NCBI GenBank assembly: GCA_023473795.1
Contig: JAMCYS010000098.1
Location: forward strand, 25,337 to 89,336
DNA: 64,000 nucleotides
Reading direction: 5' to 3'
Source of the DNA: Chloroflexota bacterium
GTDB lineage: Bacteria > Chloroflexota > UBA6077 > FW602-bin22 > JAMCYS01
Part shown: positions 1 through 7,950 of the stretch, one piece after another
Layout of the letters: each line of letters opens with the position of its first letter
Position numbering within the stretch: the first letter of the stretch is position 1
Program-made: the position numbers and the translations under genes
Notes under the pieces: generated by a model
Seen by the model: the letters and a program-made list of their open reading frames with translations, nothing else
Databases searched by the model: none
What the model was told of the DNA's origin: nothing

Positions 1-1
1 G

Positions 2-769
2 GCATTGGAAGAGGGGCTGCTCTACCCGCTGCTACGCGGCCGCGACGTCAAGCGCTGGCGGTGCGCCTCTTCGGCGCTGATCTTGTTGGCTCAGGACCCG
101 GACAAGCGAGAAGGCGTAGACCCAGAGGTCATGCAGAGCGACTACCCCCGCACTGCGGGCTATCTGGAACGGTTTGCGGACACACTACGGGCTCGGGCCG
201 CCTTCAAGCGCTACTACACGCGCAAAGACAATCGCGGGCGAGTGATAGAGACCGCGCCTTTCTACTCCATGTTCAACATCGGCCGCTATACGCTCGCCCC
301 CTGGAAGGTTGTCTGGCGGGAGGTAGCAAGCTCGCTGGACGCAGCGGTAGTGGGCGTGGTAAATGCGAAGCCTGTCATCCCTGACCACACGATCATCATG
401 GTGGACTGTCCAACCCAGCAAGAGGCCCACTATCTGTGCGCGGCGCTCAACTCTAGCCCCGCCAAGTTAGCGGTGGAGTCTTACATCGTACTCCACCCCG
501 ACCCACACATTCTGGAGCACGTCGGCATTCCCAAGTTCGACCTGGGGAACCCTCTACACCAGCGCCTGGCCGAGCTCTCGGCCCAGGCCCATGCCGCCAC
601 CCAAGCGGGCGACACGGCCGGCTTGGCTGTCCTGGAGGTGGAGGTGGACCGCGCAGCCGGCCAACTGTGGGGGCTGAGCGACGAGGAGCTGCGGGAGATA
701 CAGCGCGGCCTGGTGGAGCTGGGCGGGGGCGCCTCGGCCGCCGCGCCGGGCGAGGACGCTGAGGGATGA
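2..769 (+). CDS. C-terminal part of a type IIG / N-6 adenine DNA methylase-type restriction protein (cut by window edge)
   Basis: The reading frame is open at the left edge, so this is the 3' end of a longer gene. Its first visible residues (YPLLRGRDVKRW) are typical of the target-recognition region of TaqI/Eco57I-like N-6 adenine methylases. They are followed by a region rich in aromatic residues (APFYSMFNIGRYTLAPWKVVW) and a DHTIIM/ALNSSPAK segment, as in that family. The role would be sequence recognition in a restriction or phage-defence enzyme; the catalytic motifs would lie outside the window. The last 60 residues are low-complexity and charged. A toxin-antitoxin pair follows 90 bp downstream, consistent with a defence or mobile locus. 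The family call rests on the recognition domain only. Confidence 0.7.
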   Translation, partial: ALEEGLLYPLLRGRDVKRWRCASSALILLAQDPDKREGVDPEVMQSDYPRTAGYLERFADTLRARAAFKRYYTRKDNRGRVIETAPFYSMFNIGRYTLAPWKVVWREVASSLDAAVVGVVNAKPVIPDHTIIMVDCPTQQEAHYLCAALNSSPAKLAVESYIVLHPDPHILEHVGIPKFDLGNPLHQRLAELSAQAHAATQAGDTAGLAVLEVEVDRAAGQLWGLSDEELREIQRGLVELGGGASAAAPGEDAEG

Positions 770-823
770 AAGCGCGGCGGCGTGCTCACGGCGGTCGCGG
801 GTGCGCGAAGCGGGGCGCCATGC

Positions 824-842
824 TACAATCTAGACAGTCTAG
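824..842 (+). promoter_or_regulatory. Promoter -10 and palindromic operator of the vapBC-like operon
   Basis: A TACAAT hexamer at 824-829 is followed at once by the perfect palindrome CTAGAC-A-GTCTAG (830-842), just ahead of the antitoxin ribosome-binding site. A palindrome over the predicted transcription start fits the usual autorepression of Phd/VapB-type operons. No good -35 is visible. Confidence 0.5.
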
Positions 843-861
843 GTAGATCAAGGTGAGTAGC

Positions 862-1104
862 ATGCGCTGGCAAGTGCAGGAGGCCAAGCAGAAGTTCAGC
901 GAGCTGGTCCAGAGGGCCGTGGAGGAAGGGCCGCAGGTGGTCACCCGCCACGGCGAGGGCGTGGCCGTGGTCGTCTCCATCGACGAATACCGCCGGCTCA
1001 CCGGCGACAAGCCCGACTTTGCCAAGTTCTTGCTGTCGGCGCCCGACTGGGAGGCGCTCGACTTGGAGCGGGCCAAGGATAAGCCACGGGACGTAGCGGT
1101 GTGA
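862..1104 (+). CDS. Phd/YefM-family antitoxin
   Basis: A protein of 80 residues beginning MRWQVQEAKQKFSELV, the standard start of Phd/YefM-type antitoxins, with the later core VVTRHGEGVAVVVSIDEYRRL. These proteins bind operator DNA through the N-terminal fold and neutralise the partner toxin with the C-terminal tail. The ATG at 862 is preferred over the GTG at 853 because the AGGTGAG at 851-857 then serves as the ribosome-binding site. Its stop overlaps the toxin start by 4 bp, indicating translational coupling. Confidence 0.85.
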   Translation: MRWQVQEAKQKFSELVQRAVEEGPQVVTRHGEGVAVVVSIDEYRRLTGDKPDFAKFLLSAPDWEALDLERAKDKPRDVAV

Positions 1105-1520
1105 GCTTCCTGATCGACACCAACGTCATCTCCGAGGCCCGCAAGCCGCGCGGGAATCCCCAGGTTAAGGCCTGGCTAACGCGAATCCGGGGTGAGGACC
1201 TCTACATCAGCGTCCTCCTGCTGGGCGAGCTACGGCGAGGCATCGCGCTGCTGGCCGGGCGCGATCCCGAACAGGCCGCCGTCTATGAGCGGTGGCTAAC
1301 CCGGCTGCGTCGTGATTATGCCGACCGCATCCTGCCGGTGAGCGCCCCCGTGGCCGAGGAGTGGGGCCGACTGAATGTGCCCGATCCCCTACCGGTGGTC
1401 GATGGCCTGCTGGCCGCCACCGCCAAGGTGCACGACCTGACGCTCGTCACCCGCAACACCACTGGTTTCGCGCGTACGGGGGTGCGCTTGCTGAACCCGT
1501 TCGCGGGCGATTCATCCTAG
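1101..1520 (+). CDS. VapC/FitB-type PIN-domain toxin ribonuclease
   Basis: A 139-residue PIN-domain protein. The acidic metal-binding residues are in place: D6 in FLIDTNVISE, E43 in LLGELRRG and D101 in PVVDGLLAATA, followed by the VTRNTTGF strand typical of FitB/VapC proteins. It would be a Mg2+-dependent RNase, probably cutting tRNA or rRNA, that is held inactive by the upstream antitoxin. The GTG start overlaps the antitoxin stop (GTGA). The target RNA cannot be read from the sequence. Confidence 0.87.
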   Translation: MSFLIDTNVISEARKPRGNPQVKAWLTRIRGEDLYISVLLLGELRRGIALLAGRDPEQAAVYERWLTRLRRDYADRILPVSAPVAEEWGRLNVPDPLPVVDGLLAATAKVHDLTLVTRNTTGFARTGVRLLNPFAGDSS

Positions 1521-2139
1521 ACCGCCTGGCCCCGGCGGGGGCCATCCAGATACCCGTGAAAATGGGCACTTGGTAAGCGACGGTTGTGGAGTGCGGCGGC
1601 TTGCCGCCGCGTTCCAGAGCGCAGGCAAGCCCCCCTGTCGGGGGACAATTGCCTGCGCAGTCCAAAACACGGAGCCGGCAGTCGCCCGTACGAGGAATGC
1701 CCGTTTTCATTGCCAATTGATGCCCGCAAGGGCTGTGGACGATTCCTGGCCCTGGCGCGGCGGCGAACAAGCCGCCGCGTTACCGCCCGATCTGGTGCCG
1801 GGGCCCTCAACCCCTGCCCGCTCCCGGCGGGTTCAGGGGCGGACAGTTCCGCAGGTAGTGGTGCCGTGGGACGGTCCCCCGGCGCTAAAGCACCGGGCTG
1901 AAGAAGCAAAGCCCCCTCGAAGGGGGCTGGGGAAGGTCCCTAGCCGGCTTCAGACGGCTTCGTTTGTTCAGCCCGGCTCATTTATAGCCGGGCGCCGGTG
2001 TCCCCGCGACCCTAGACAGGTTACTGGCGCGGGGACGCCTTCCAGCCTCCGCAAATCGGAAACTGTCCGCCCCTGAACTCCCAGGGGGAGAGGGGGTCTG
2101 ATCGCCGTCGCGCCGCCATGCGCGCTCGGCAACAAGAAA
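1521..2139. repeat. Repeat-rich intergenic spacer with several palindromes
   Basis: No convincing gene; the open frames here are GC-repeat artefacts. Visible palindromes are: a unit starting TGGAGTGCGG (1587) with GCGGCGGC/GCCGCCGC arms (1593-1610); GCGCAGGCAA/TTGCCTGCGC (1619-1658) enclosing CCCCC-TGTC-GGGGG; GCGGCGGC/GCCGCCGC (1757-1778); AGCCCCCT-CGA-AGGGGGCT (1910-1928); CCGGGCTGAA/TTCAGCCCGG (1893-1902 and 1968-1977); and GTCCCCGCG/CGCGGGGAC (2000-2008 and 2028-2036). The last unit recurs inside femX near 57.1 kb, and TGGAGTGCGG recurs near 7.66 kb. Confidence 0.8.
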
Positions 2140-2165
2140 GGCGGGAAGGGCGACTCCTTCCCGCC
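2140..2165 (-). terminator. Rho-independent terminator after phoU
   Basis: A perfect 10-bp stem (GGCGGGAAGG / CCTTCCCGCC, 6-nt loop) is followed on the minus strand by TTTCTTGTT. It lies 30-55 nt beyond the phoU stop and would end the pst-phoU transcripts. Confidence 0.75.
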
Positions 2166-2194
2166 TCCGCGCCGTCTGCCGGCAGCCGGGCCGC

Positions 2195-2869
2195 CTACAG
2201 CCGGGCCGTCTTGTTGACGTTCATCTCCTCCATGCGGCCGGTGACGAGGAAGACGACCCGCTCGCAGATGTTGGTCACCCGGTCCGCCATGCGCTCCAGA
2301 TTGTGCGCCGCCCAGAGCAGCAGGGTGGCCCGCTGGATAGTGCGCGGGTCTTCGATCATAAACGTCAGCAGTTCGTGGTAGATCTGGTTGTATAGTGCGT
2401 CGACCTCGTCGTCCTCGGCGCTGATCTTTTTCGCCGCCTCCACGTCGCGGGCGATGAACGCGTCGAGCGAGCGCTGCAACATGTCGCGGGCCCGCTCGCC
2501 CATGCGGGGAATGTCGATGAGCGGCTTCAGCAGTGGTTCCTCGCCGTGCATGAGCGCGATCTTGCAGTTGCCCTCGGCGTGATCGGCCATCCGCTCGAGA
2601 TCGGTGATGATGTTGAGGATCGCCGCCAACACCCGCAGGTCGCTCGCCAAAGGCTGCTGGCGGGCGATGAGCTGCAGGCACTTCTCCTCGACCTCGAAGC
2701 GCTTGCGGTTGATTTCGAGGTCCTCCAGAATCAGGCGCCGGGCCAGCTCGCCGTTGCGCGTGCGTAGAGCCTCGATAGACTGGTCGATGGCTCGGTCCAC
2801 CATCTTACCCAGGGTCAGCATCTCGTCCTGCAAGTCAGCCAACTGTCGGTCGAACGAAGCCCTTGACAC
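2195..2869 (-). CDS. phoU: PhoU, phosphate uptake regulator
   Basis: A protein of about 224 residues with two tandem PhoU three-helix units, each carrying the metal-binding signature (DLERMADHAEGN and NLERMADRVTNI). PhoU couples the Pst transporter to the phosphate-sensing histidine kinase and restrains phosphate uptake. The GTG at 2869 (MSRASFDRQLADLQDEML) is chosen because a GAGGGG lies 8 nt upstream and the N-terminus then matches the family; a GTG at 2878 is the alternative. It is the last gene of the pst cluster but has its own promoter-like sequence and palindrome upstream (2943-2968). Confidence 0.92.
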   Translation of the reverse strand: MSRASFDRQLADLQDEMLTLGKMVDRAIDQSIEALRTRNGELARRLILEDLEINRKRFEVEEKCLQLIARQQPLASDLRVLAAILNIITDLERMADHAEGNCKIALMHGEEPLLKPLIDIPRMGERARDMLQRSLDAFIARDVEAAKKISAEDDEVDALYNQIYHELLTFMIEDPRTIQRATLLLWAAHNLERMADRVTNICERVVFLVTGRMEEMNVNKTARL

Positions 2870-2942
2870 CTGCTTCACCCCTCGAGTCAGAATGTTGGGA
2901 CGCTACAGCGGGGGCGGAGAGCGTTACGCTGTTGGTAGCGTC

Positions 2943-2968
2943 ATTATACGTCAAGCAACAATTGTTGC
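2943..2968 (-). promoter_or_regulatory. phoU promoter -10 and 14-bp palindromic operator
   Basis: On the minus strand a perfect TATAAT (2948 to 2943) lies about 75 nt ahead of phoU. Six bases upstream of it is the perfect palindrome GCAACAATTGTTGC (2955-2968), covering the spacer and -35 region. It looks like a repressor site controlling phoU separately from the rest of the operon. The binding protein is unknown. Confidence 0.5.
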
Positions 2969-2983
2969 CTAGCGCGCTGCTTC

Positions 2984-3457
2984 CTACCGCTTGGGCAGAC
3001 GGGCGTGGTCAACCCCGTCGATCGCCCGCGGCGTGATCTCGACCAAGACGAAGTCCTGTTTCTCGAAGTCCTCTTGCCGCAACAGCGGGGCCTTGCCCTC
3101 GGGATCGTACTTGGCCACCAGCGCCCGCATGGCGGCCAAGCTCAAGTCGGGATCGCCGACTATCTTCGCCGTGCCCTCAAGCATGGCGCTGTAGTAGTGG
3201 GTGGTGAAGGTACAGGCCTTGCCCGTGGCGATGATTACCGCCTCGTCGTCGGCCTGGAACGAAACCCTGGGGTTGGCGGCGATGTTTTCCAACTTGCGCC
3301 CGCGGGGCACGCTGTGGAAGTAAATCTTGTCCTGGAAGTACACGAACGTCAGCGGCACCGCATAGGGAACGCCGTCGCGGCAGGTGCCCAAATGGCCGAC
3401 CTGCGCCTTGTGGAAGATCTCCCGGCAGCGCTCCGCCGGCAGTTGTCCGTGAGCCAT
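2984..3457 (-). CDS. Pyridoxamine 5'-phosphate oxidase-like (NimA-type) flavin-binding split-barrel protein
   Basis: 157 residues with the split-barrel signature of the PNPOx-like/NimA group: GHLGTCRDGVPYAVPLTFVY, then KIYFHSVPRGRKLENI and NPRVSFQADDEA. Members bind FMN or F420 and reduce small molecules, but the substrate cannot be assigned. It is 26 nt downstream of pstB1 on the same strand and is probably co-transcribed. A link to phosphate physiology is not obvious; it may simply be a passenger of the operon. Confidence 0.75.
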   Translation of the reverse strand: MAHGQLPAERCREIFHKAQVGHLGTCRDGVPYAVPLTFVYFQDKIYFHSVPRGRKLENIAANPRVSFQADDEAVIIATGKACTFTTHYYSAMLEGTAKIVGDPDLSLAAMRALVAKYDPEGKAPLLRQEDFEKQDFVLVEITPRAIDGVDHARLPKR

Positions 3458-3483
3458 CGCCCTCTCCCTCTCCGCCGGCCCGG

Positions 3484-4251
3484 TTAGCCAAAGCGGCCGG
3501 TAATATAGTCCTCCGTCCGCTTATCGCGCGGACGGGTGAAGACCTCCGTCTCCGTGCCGAACTCCACCAGCTCGCCCATCAGGAAGAACGCGGCCCTATC
3601 GGCGATGCGCGCCGCCTGCTGCACGTTGTGGGGCGAGATGACGATGGTGTAGAAGCGCTTCAGTTCGCGCAGCGATTCCTCGATCTTGGCGGTGGAGATC
3701 GGGTCCAAGCCCGAGGTCGGCTCGTCCAGCAGGATCACCTCCGGCTGCAGGGCCAGCACGCGGGCGATGCTGAGCCGCTGCTGCTGGCCGCCGGAGAGGC
3801 CCAAACCGGAGGTGCTGAGCCTGTCCTTGACTTCGTCCCACATCGCCGCCGTGCGCAACGCCCGCTCCACCGTCTCCTCGAGCCGGCGACGGTCGCGCAC
3901 GCCCATCAGGCGCGGGCCGTAGGCGACGTTGTCGAAGATGGACATCGGCAGTGCCACCGGCAGGTCGAAGACCATGCCGACCCGCCGGCGCAGGTCGATC
4001 ACGGGATAGCCCGGACTGTAGATGCTCTCGCCCTCCAGGAAGACGTCCCCGGTAACGCGCGCCAGCGGGTTGAGGTCATTCAAACGGTTGAGGGTGCGCA
4101 GGAGCGAGGTCTTGCCGCCGCCGGCCGGCCCGAACACCGTCAGGATCTCGTTGGCGACGATCGGCAGGCTGACGTTGCGCAGGGCGACCTGCTCTCCGTA
4201 GTACACGGAGACGTTCTCCACCTGCATCTTGACCCCGCCGCTTTCCGCCAT
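3484..4251 (-). CDS. pstB: PstB paralogue 1, phosphate ABC transporter ATPase with altered Q-loop
   Basis: 255 residues. Walker A is GPAGGGKT (41-48), the signature motif is canonical LSGGQ (152-156), Walker B is EVILLDE (171-177) and the switch histidine is H208. The Q-loop glutamine is replaced by aspartate: the family's VGMVFQ is VGMVFD here (D96), followed by LPVALP instead of RPNPFP. The C-terminus [11 protein letters not shown] is shared with the second PstB in this operon. It would power phosphate import on the inner face of the membrane. It follows pstA by 8 nt. The complementary defects in the two ATPases suggest a heterodimer (see findings). Confidence 0.9.
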   Translation of the reverse strand: MAESGGVKMQVENVSVYYGEQVALRNVSLPIVANEILTVFGPAGGGKTSLLRTLNRLNDLNPLARVTGDVFLEGESIYSPGYPVIDLRRRVGMVFDLPVALPMSIFDNVAYGPRLMGVRDRRRLEETVERALRTAAMWDEVKDRLSTSGLGLSGGQQQRLSIARVLALQPEVILLDEPTSGLDPISTAKIEESLRELKRFYTIVISPHNVQQAARIADRAAFFLMGELVEFGTETEVFTRPRDKRTEDYITGRFG

Positions 4252-4259
4252 CGTTCCCC

Positions 4260-5102
4260 CTACTGTTCTGCCCGCAGCACCAGCCGGTTCATGAGCCAGT
4301 TGGCCGCCAGATTAACCAGGAGCACGGAGATAATCAAGAGGGCGCCCGTGCCGTAAGCCATTTCGAGCGAGATGCCCTCCCGCGCCAGGATGTAGAAATG
4401 CACCGACATCGTGCGCGCCGGCGAGAAGAGGGAGGTTGGCACCCGCAGCGAGGAGCCGGCGGTGAGGATCACCGCCGCCGTCTCGCCGACGCTGCGCCCG
4501 ATCGCCAGAATGACGCCCGTGATGATGCCCGGCAAGGCCGAGGGCAGCACTACCCGCGTTACCGTCTGCCAGCGGCTGGCACCCAGGGCGAAGCTAACCT
4601 GCCGGTAGGAGGGCGGCACGGCCCGGATCGCCTCCTCGGCGGTGCGAATGATGGTCGGCAGCACCATCGCCGCCAGGGTGAGTCCACCTGAGAGGATCGA
4701 CCAGCCCAGGCCCAGGAAGATCACGAAGAAAGCGAAGCCGAAGAGGCCGAAGATGATCGAAGGCACCCCGGAAAGGCTCTCGGTGCCGAAGCGGATCAGC
4801 CTCGTGGCCCGACCCTCGCGCGTGTACTCGGTGAGGAAGACGGCCGTGCCTATGCCCAAGGGCGTGGCGATGGCGATGGCCACCGCCGTGAGAAACACCG
4901 TGCCGACGATGGTGGGGAAAATGCCCCCCTCGCGGCCCATTTGCTCGGGCGAGTCCAAGAGGAACCCCGGGCTCAGCACCGGCAGGCCGCGCTGCAGGAT
5001 GTAGATCAGTATGAAGATCAGCACTGCCAGGGTCAGCAGGGCCGCTCCCCAAAGCAGCGCTTTGGCGATGGCCTCGCTACGCTTACGGCCGATGGCGATC
5101 AC
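4260..5102 (-). CDS. pstA: PstA, phosphate ABC transporter permease
   Basis: 280 residues with six predicted membrane segments. The permease-ATPase coupling loop reads SYRQVSFALGASRWQTVTRVVLPSALPGI, and TPLGIGTAVFLTEY and SGVPSIIFGLFGFAFF match the PstA/PstC family. It forms the membrane channel together with PstC. The GTG start lies 9 nt after the pstC stop, with a GGAGG overlapping the end of pstC. No anomaly seen. Confidence 0.93.
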   Translation of the reverse strand: MIAIGRKRSEAIAKALLWGAALLTLAVLIFILIYILQRGLPVLSPGFLLDSPEQMGREGGIFPTIVGTVFLTAVAIAIATPLGIGTAVFLTEYTREGRATRLIRFGTESLSGVPSIIFGLFGFAFFVIFLGLGWSILSGGLTLAAMVLPTIIRTAEEAIRAVPPSYRQVSFALGASRWQTVTRVVLPSALPGIITGVILAIGRSVGETAAVILTAGSSLRVPTSLFSPARTMSVHFYILAREGISLEMAYGTGALLIISVLLVNLAANWLMNRLVLRAEQ

Positions 5103-5111
5103 GAGCTAGCC

Positions 5112-5981
5112 CTACCTCCGGGAGGTGATGAGATTGGCAGTGCCGGTCAGGATCATGATGATCAGAAAGAGAACGATGCCGGTGGCGAAGAGCGCCGCCC
5201 GGTGGTCGCCGCTGGCGTAGGCCATCTCGATGCCGATGTTCGTCGTCAGCGTGCGGGCGGGGTCCAGTATCGAATCCGGGATTTGCACGGCGTTGCCCAG
5301 CACCATGATGACGGCCATCGTCTCGCCGACGGCTCGGCCCATGCCCAGCACCACCGCCGCCACGATGCCCGAGCGCGCCGCCGGCAGCAACACCCGCCAG
5401 ATGGTCTGCCAGTGGCTGGCACCCAGCGAAAATGAGGCTTCCTTGTAGGAGCGGGGCAGCGCTCGCAGGGCATCCTCGGAGATGGCGATCACCGTCGGCA
5501 GGATCATGATTCCCAGAATGATGGCCCCGGCGAGTATGCTGAGGCCCGGGCCGCCCAGGGTGTTGCGAATGAACGGCACGAGCGTGGTCAGGCCCCAGAA
5601 GCCGTAAATTACCGAGGGAATCCCCGCCAGCAGCTGGATGGCCGGGCGCAGGGCAGCCGCCACGCTGCGCGGCGCCAGTTCCACGAGGAAGACCGCGCAA
5701 GACAGTCCGAGCGGCACTCCCAGCACCAGCGCCCCCAGGGTCACGTATACCGAGCCCAGGATCATCGGCATAATGCCAAAGGCGTTGGCGCTGGGCGCCC
5801 AGCGCCCGCCGGTAAGGAACTCGCCGATGCCGAGATTGAGCATCACCGGCAGGCCCTCGCGCAGGATGAAAACCGTGATCAGCGCCAGCACGGAGAGAGA
5901 CGAGAAAGCGATCAAAGCCAGGCCACGAGTGATGGCCCTCTCCGCGACCTCGGTCTGGGACACGCGCAGCTTCTTGTTCAT
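5112..5981 (-). CDS. pstC: PstC, phosphate ABC transporter permease
   Basis: 289 residues with six membrane segments. The family features are LAGIPSVIYGFWGL, ILPTVIAISEDALRALP, the coupling loop KEASFSLGASHWQTIWRVLLPAA and GMGRAVGETMAV. It pairs with PstA. Its ATG overlaps the pstS stop by 4 bp (ATGA), so the two are translationally coupled. Confidence 0.94.
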   Translation of the reverse strand: MNKKLRVSQTEVAERAITRGLALIAFSSLSVLALITVFILREGLPVMLNLGIGEFLTGGRWAPSANAFGIMPMILGSVYVTLGALVLGVPLGLSCAVFLVELAPRSVAAALRPAIQLLAGIPSVIYGFWGLTTLVPFIRNTLGGPGLSILAGAIILGIMILPTVIAISEDALRALPRSYKEASFSLGASHWQTIWRVLLPAARSGIVAAVVLGMGRAVGETMAVIMVLGNAVQIPDSILDPARTLTTNIGIEMAYASGDHRAALFATGIVLFLIIMILTGTANLITSRR

Positions 5982-6781
5982 TTCTTTGCCGGCACCAGGC
6001 CCTCCGAGACCAACAACTGCTGGCCTTCCGGGCTGAGAGTGTACTTGATGAAGCTTTCGGCTGCCGCGCTTTGGGGACCTTTTTGCACGAACAAGAAGGG
6101 CCGCTTCAGGGCATAGCTGCCGTCGACCACGTTCTCGTGCGTGGGCGGCACTTTGCCCACGCTCACCGGCTTGACCTGCTCGTTGACCAAGCCGAGTGAG
6201 ATGTAGCCGATGGCGTTGGGGTCGTCCGCGACTACCTGGCGCACCGCTCCGTTGGAGTCCTGCACTATGGAGCCCGGATTGATGTCGGACTTGCCCATCA
6301 CCAGTTCCTGGAAAGCGCCCCGCGTGCCCGAGCCCTCTTCGCGAGTAACGGCGTGGATTGGCTTGTCGGGACCGCCCACCGCTCGCCAGTTGGTGACCTG
6401 GCCGGAGAAGATCTGCCGCGTTTGCTCCAGGCTCAGCGCGCCGACAGGGTTACTGGGATGAACGACCACGGCGATGGCGTCCTGGGCGATGACCGTTTCC
6501 ACCAGCTGCGCTTGCTCGTCCGGCTTCAGCTCGCGCGAGGACATGCCTATCTCGGCGGCGCCGGTGAGCGCGGCCTGGATGCCCGCGGTCGAGCCGCCGC
6601 CCTGCACGTTGATCACCGCGCTGGGGTGCTGGCGCATGTACTCCTCCGCCAGCGCCTCCGCGAAGGGTTGCACCGACGTCGAGCCGGCGACGGTCACTCC
6701 GCCCTGGGCCCGGGCGCAGCCCAAGAGCAGGGGCAGCGCGGCCAGCAATGCGGCCGCCAGCGCCAGCAACCTCTGTGTCAT
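5978..6781 (-). CDS. pstS: PstS, phosphate-binding lipoprotein
   Basis: 267 residues. A lipoprotein signal peptide ends at LLLGC (lipidated Cys 22). The mature protein starts with GGVTVAGSTSVQPFAEALAEEY and contains GGGSTAGI and TREEGSGTRGAF, the phosphate-binding loops of the PstS family. It captures phosphate outside the membrane for PstCA. Its start directly abuts the pstB2 stop. At about 245 mature residues it is a compact PstS. Confidence 0.93.
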   Translation of the reverse strand: MTQRLLALAAALLAALPLLLGCARAQGGVTVAGSTSVQPFAEALAEEYMRQHPSAVINVQGGGSTAGIQAALTGAAEIGMSSRELKPDEQAQLVETVIAQDAIAVVVHPSNPVGALSLEQTRQIFSGQVTNWRAVGGPDKPIHAVTREEGSGTRGAFQELVMGKSDINPGSIVQDSNGAVRQVVADDPNAIGYISLGLVNEQVKPVSVGKVPPTHENVVDGSYALKRPFLFVQKGPQSAAAESFIKYTLSPEGQQLLVSEGLVPAKK

Positions 6782-7537
6782 CTAACCGAACCGGCCGGTG
6801 ATGTAGTCTTCAGTGCGTTTGTCCTTGGGCCGCGTGAAGATATCGTTCGTCGGCCCGAACTCGACCAACTCGCCGTGCAAGAAGAAGCCGGTGCGGTCGG
6901 AGGTCCGCGCCGCCTGCTGCATGTTGTGGGTGACGATGATTATGGTGTAGTCGGGCTTCAGCGCCTGCATCAGTTCCTCGATGGCTAGGGTGGCGATGGG
7001 GTCCAGCGCCGAGGCCGGCTCGTCCATCAGGATCACTTCCGAGCCTACCGCCAGGGTGCGGGCGATGCAAAGGCGCTGCTGCTGGCCCAGGGCGAGGTCC
7101 AGCGCCGATTGGCCCAGCTTGTCCTTGACCTCTTCCCAGAGGGCGGCCCCGCGCAGGCTCCGCTCGATTAGAAGACGCAAGTCCGTCTTGCGATCCATCC
7201 CCAGCACCCGCGGCCCGTAAGCGACGTTGTCGAAGATGGATTGCGGGAACGGGTTGGGCCTCTGGAAGACCATGCCCACGCGCTGGCGCAGCTCGACCAC
7301 GTCGGTGGTTGGCGCCAGCACGTTATTGCCCGCGAGGACTACTTCGCCAGTGGCCCGGGCGCTGGGGATGAGGTCGTTCATGCGGTTGAGCGTGCGCAGA
7401 AAGGTGGACTTGCCGCAGCCCGAGGGGCCAATGAGCGCGGTGATCTCGTGTTCGTAGATAGTGACGTTGATATCGTGTAGGACGTGGTTGTTGCCATAAT
7501 AGAAGTTGAGGTCCCGCACCTCGATTTTGCCTGCCAA
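6782..7537 (-). CDS. pstB: PstB paralogue 2, phosphate ABC transporter ATPase with degenerate signature motif
   Basis: About 251 residues from a TTG start; longer in-frame extensions upstream lack homology. Walker A is GPSGCGKS (37-44), the Q-loop is canonical (Q92 in [12 protein letters not shown]), Walker B ends D172-E173 and the switch histidine is H204. The signature motif is LALGQ (148-152) instead of LSGGQ, losing the serine and first glycine that contact ATP across the dimer. It is first in the operon and is followed without a gap by pstS. This is the reciprocal pattern to PstB1. Confidence 0.88.
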   Translation of the reverse strand: MAGKIEVRDLNFYYGNNHVLHDINVTIYEHEITALIGPSGCGKSTFLRTLNRMNDLIPSARATGEVVLAGNNVLAPTTDVVELRQRVGMVFQRPNPFPQSIFDNVAYGPRVLGMDRKTDLRLLIERSLRGAALWEEVKDKLGQSALDLALGQQQRLCIARTLAVGSEVILMDEPASALDPIATLAIEELMQALKPDYTIIIVTHNMQQAARTSDRTGFFLHGELVEFGPTNDIFTRPKDKRTEDYITGRFG

Positions 7538-7580
7538 GCTGCCCCCCGTCCGTCCCAGACCTCGTCGCCCGGGCCGGACG

Positions 7581-7589
7581 ATTCTAGCA
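7581..7589 (-). promoter_or_regulatory. Extended -10 promoter of the pst operon
   Basis: On the minus strand TGC-TAGAAT (7589 to 7581), an extended -10 element, lies about 45 nt ahead of the pstB2 start. No strong -35 and no clear Pho box were recognised. Confidence 0.45.
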
Positions 7590-7950
7590 CAGCGGCCAGG
7601 CCAGCCGCTAGGGACTTGCCGCCGCCGGGTGTGCGACACGTTTCCCGGAAGGTGTCGATTTGGAGTGCGGCGCCCGCAGGTGCCGCCTTGGCTCTCGTTC
7701 AACCGTGCAAGGAGGCGAGACCGTTTGCGGGGAGCGGGGGTCTGGTTCGTACCACCGTAGTCTGACTCTGCCGAATTCAAAGCGGCGGCTGCGGCCACCG
7801 CACTCCATATGGCCCGCTCTCCCGGAAATATGACGCGCACCGGTCGCCTGCGCTAGTCTCTTGGCTGTGCCAGCCCGCGGCGAGGACTTGGCGCTGGCCC
7901 TACCGGCTGGCAAGCCGCCTGGACGAGCCGGCCTGGGCGGCCAAGTCGGC
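7590..7950. repeat. Non-coding spacer with an imperfect inverted repeat
   Basis: There is no supportable gene. TGGAGTGCGG (7661-7670) faces its complement CCGCACTCCA (7798-7807), and the adjoining GC-rich stretches also pair imperfectly (7661-7689 with 7780-7807). The same TGGAGTGCGG unit starts a palindrome at 1587. A small GACAC/GTGTC hairpin lies near 7635-7656. Confidence 0.65.

Noticed and set aside
1570..2076. Open frames in the spacer after the toxin gene
   Set aside because: They run through several palindromic repeats, have arbitrary composition and no ribosome-binding site.
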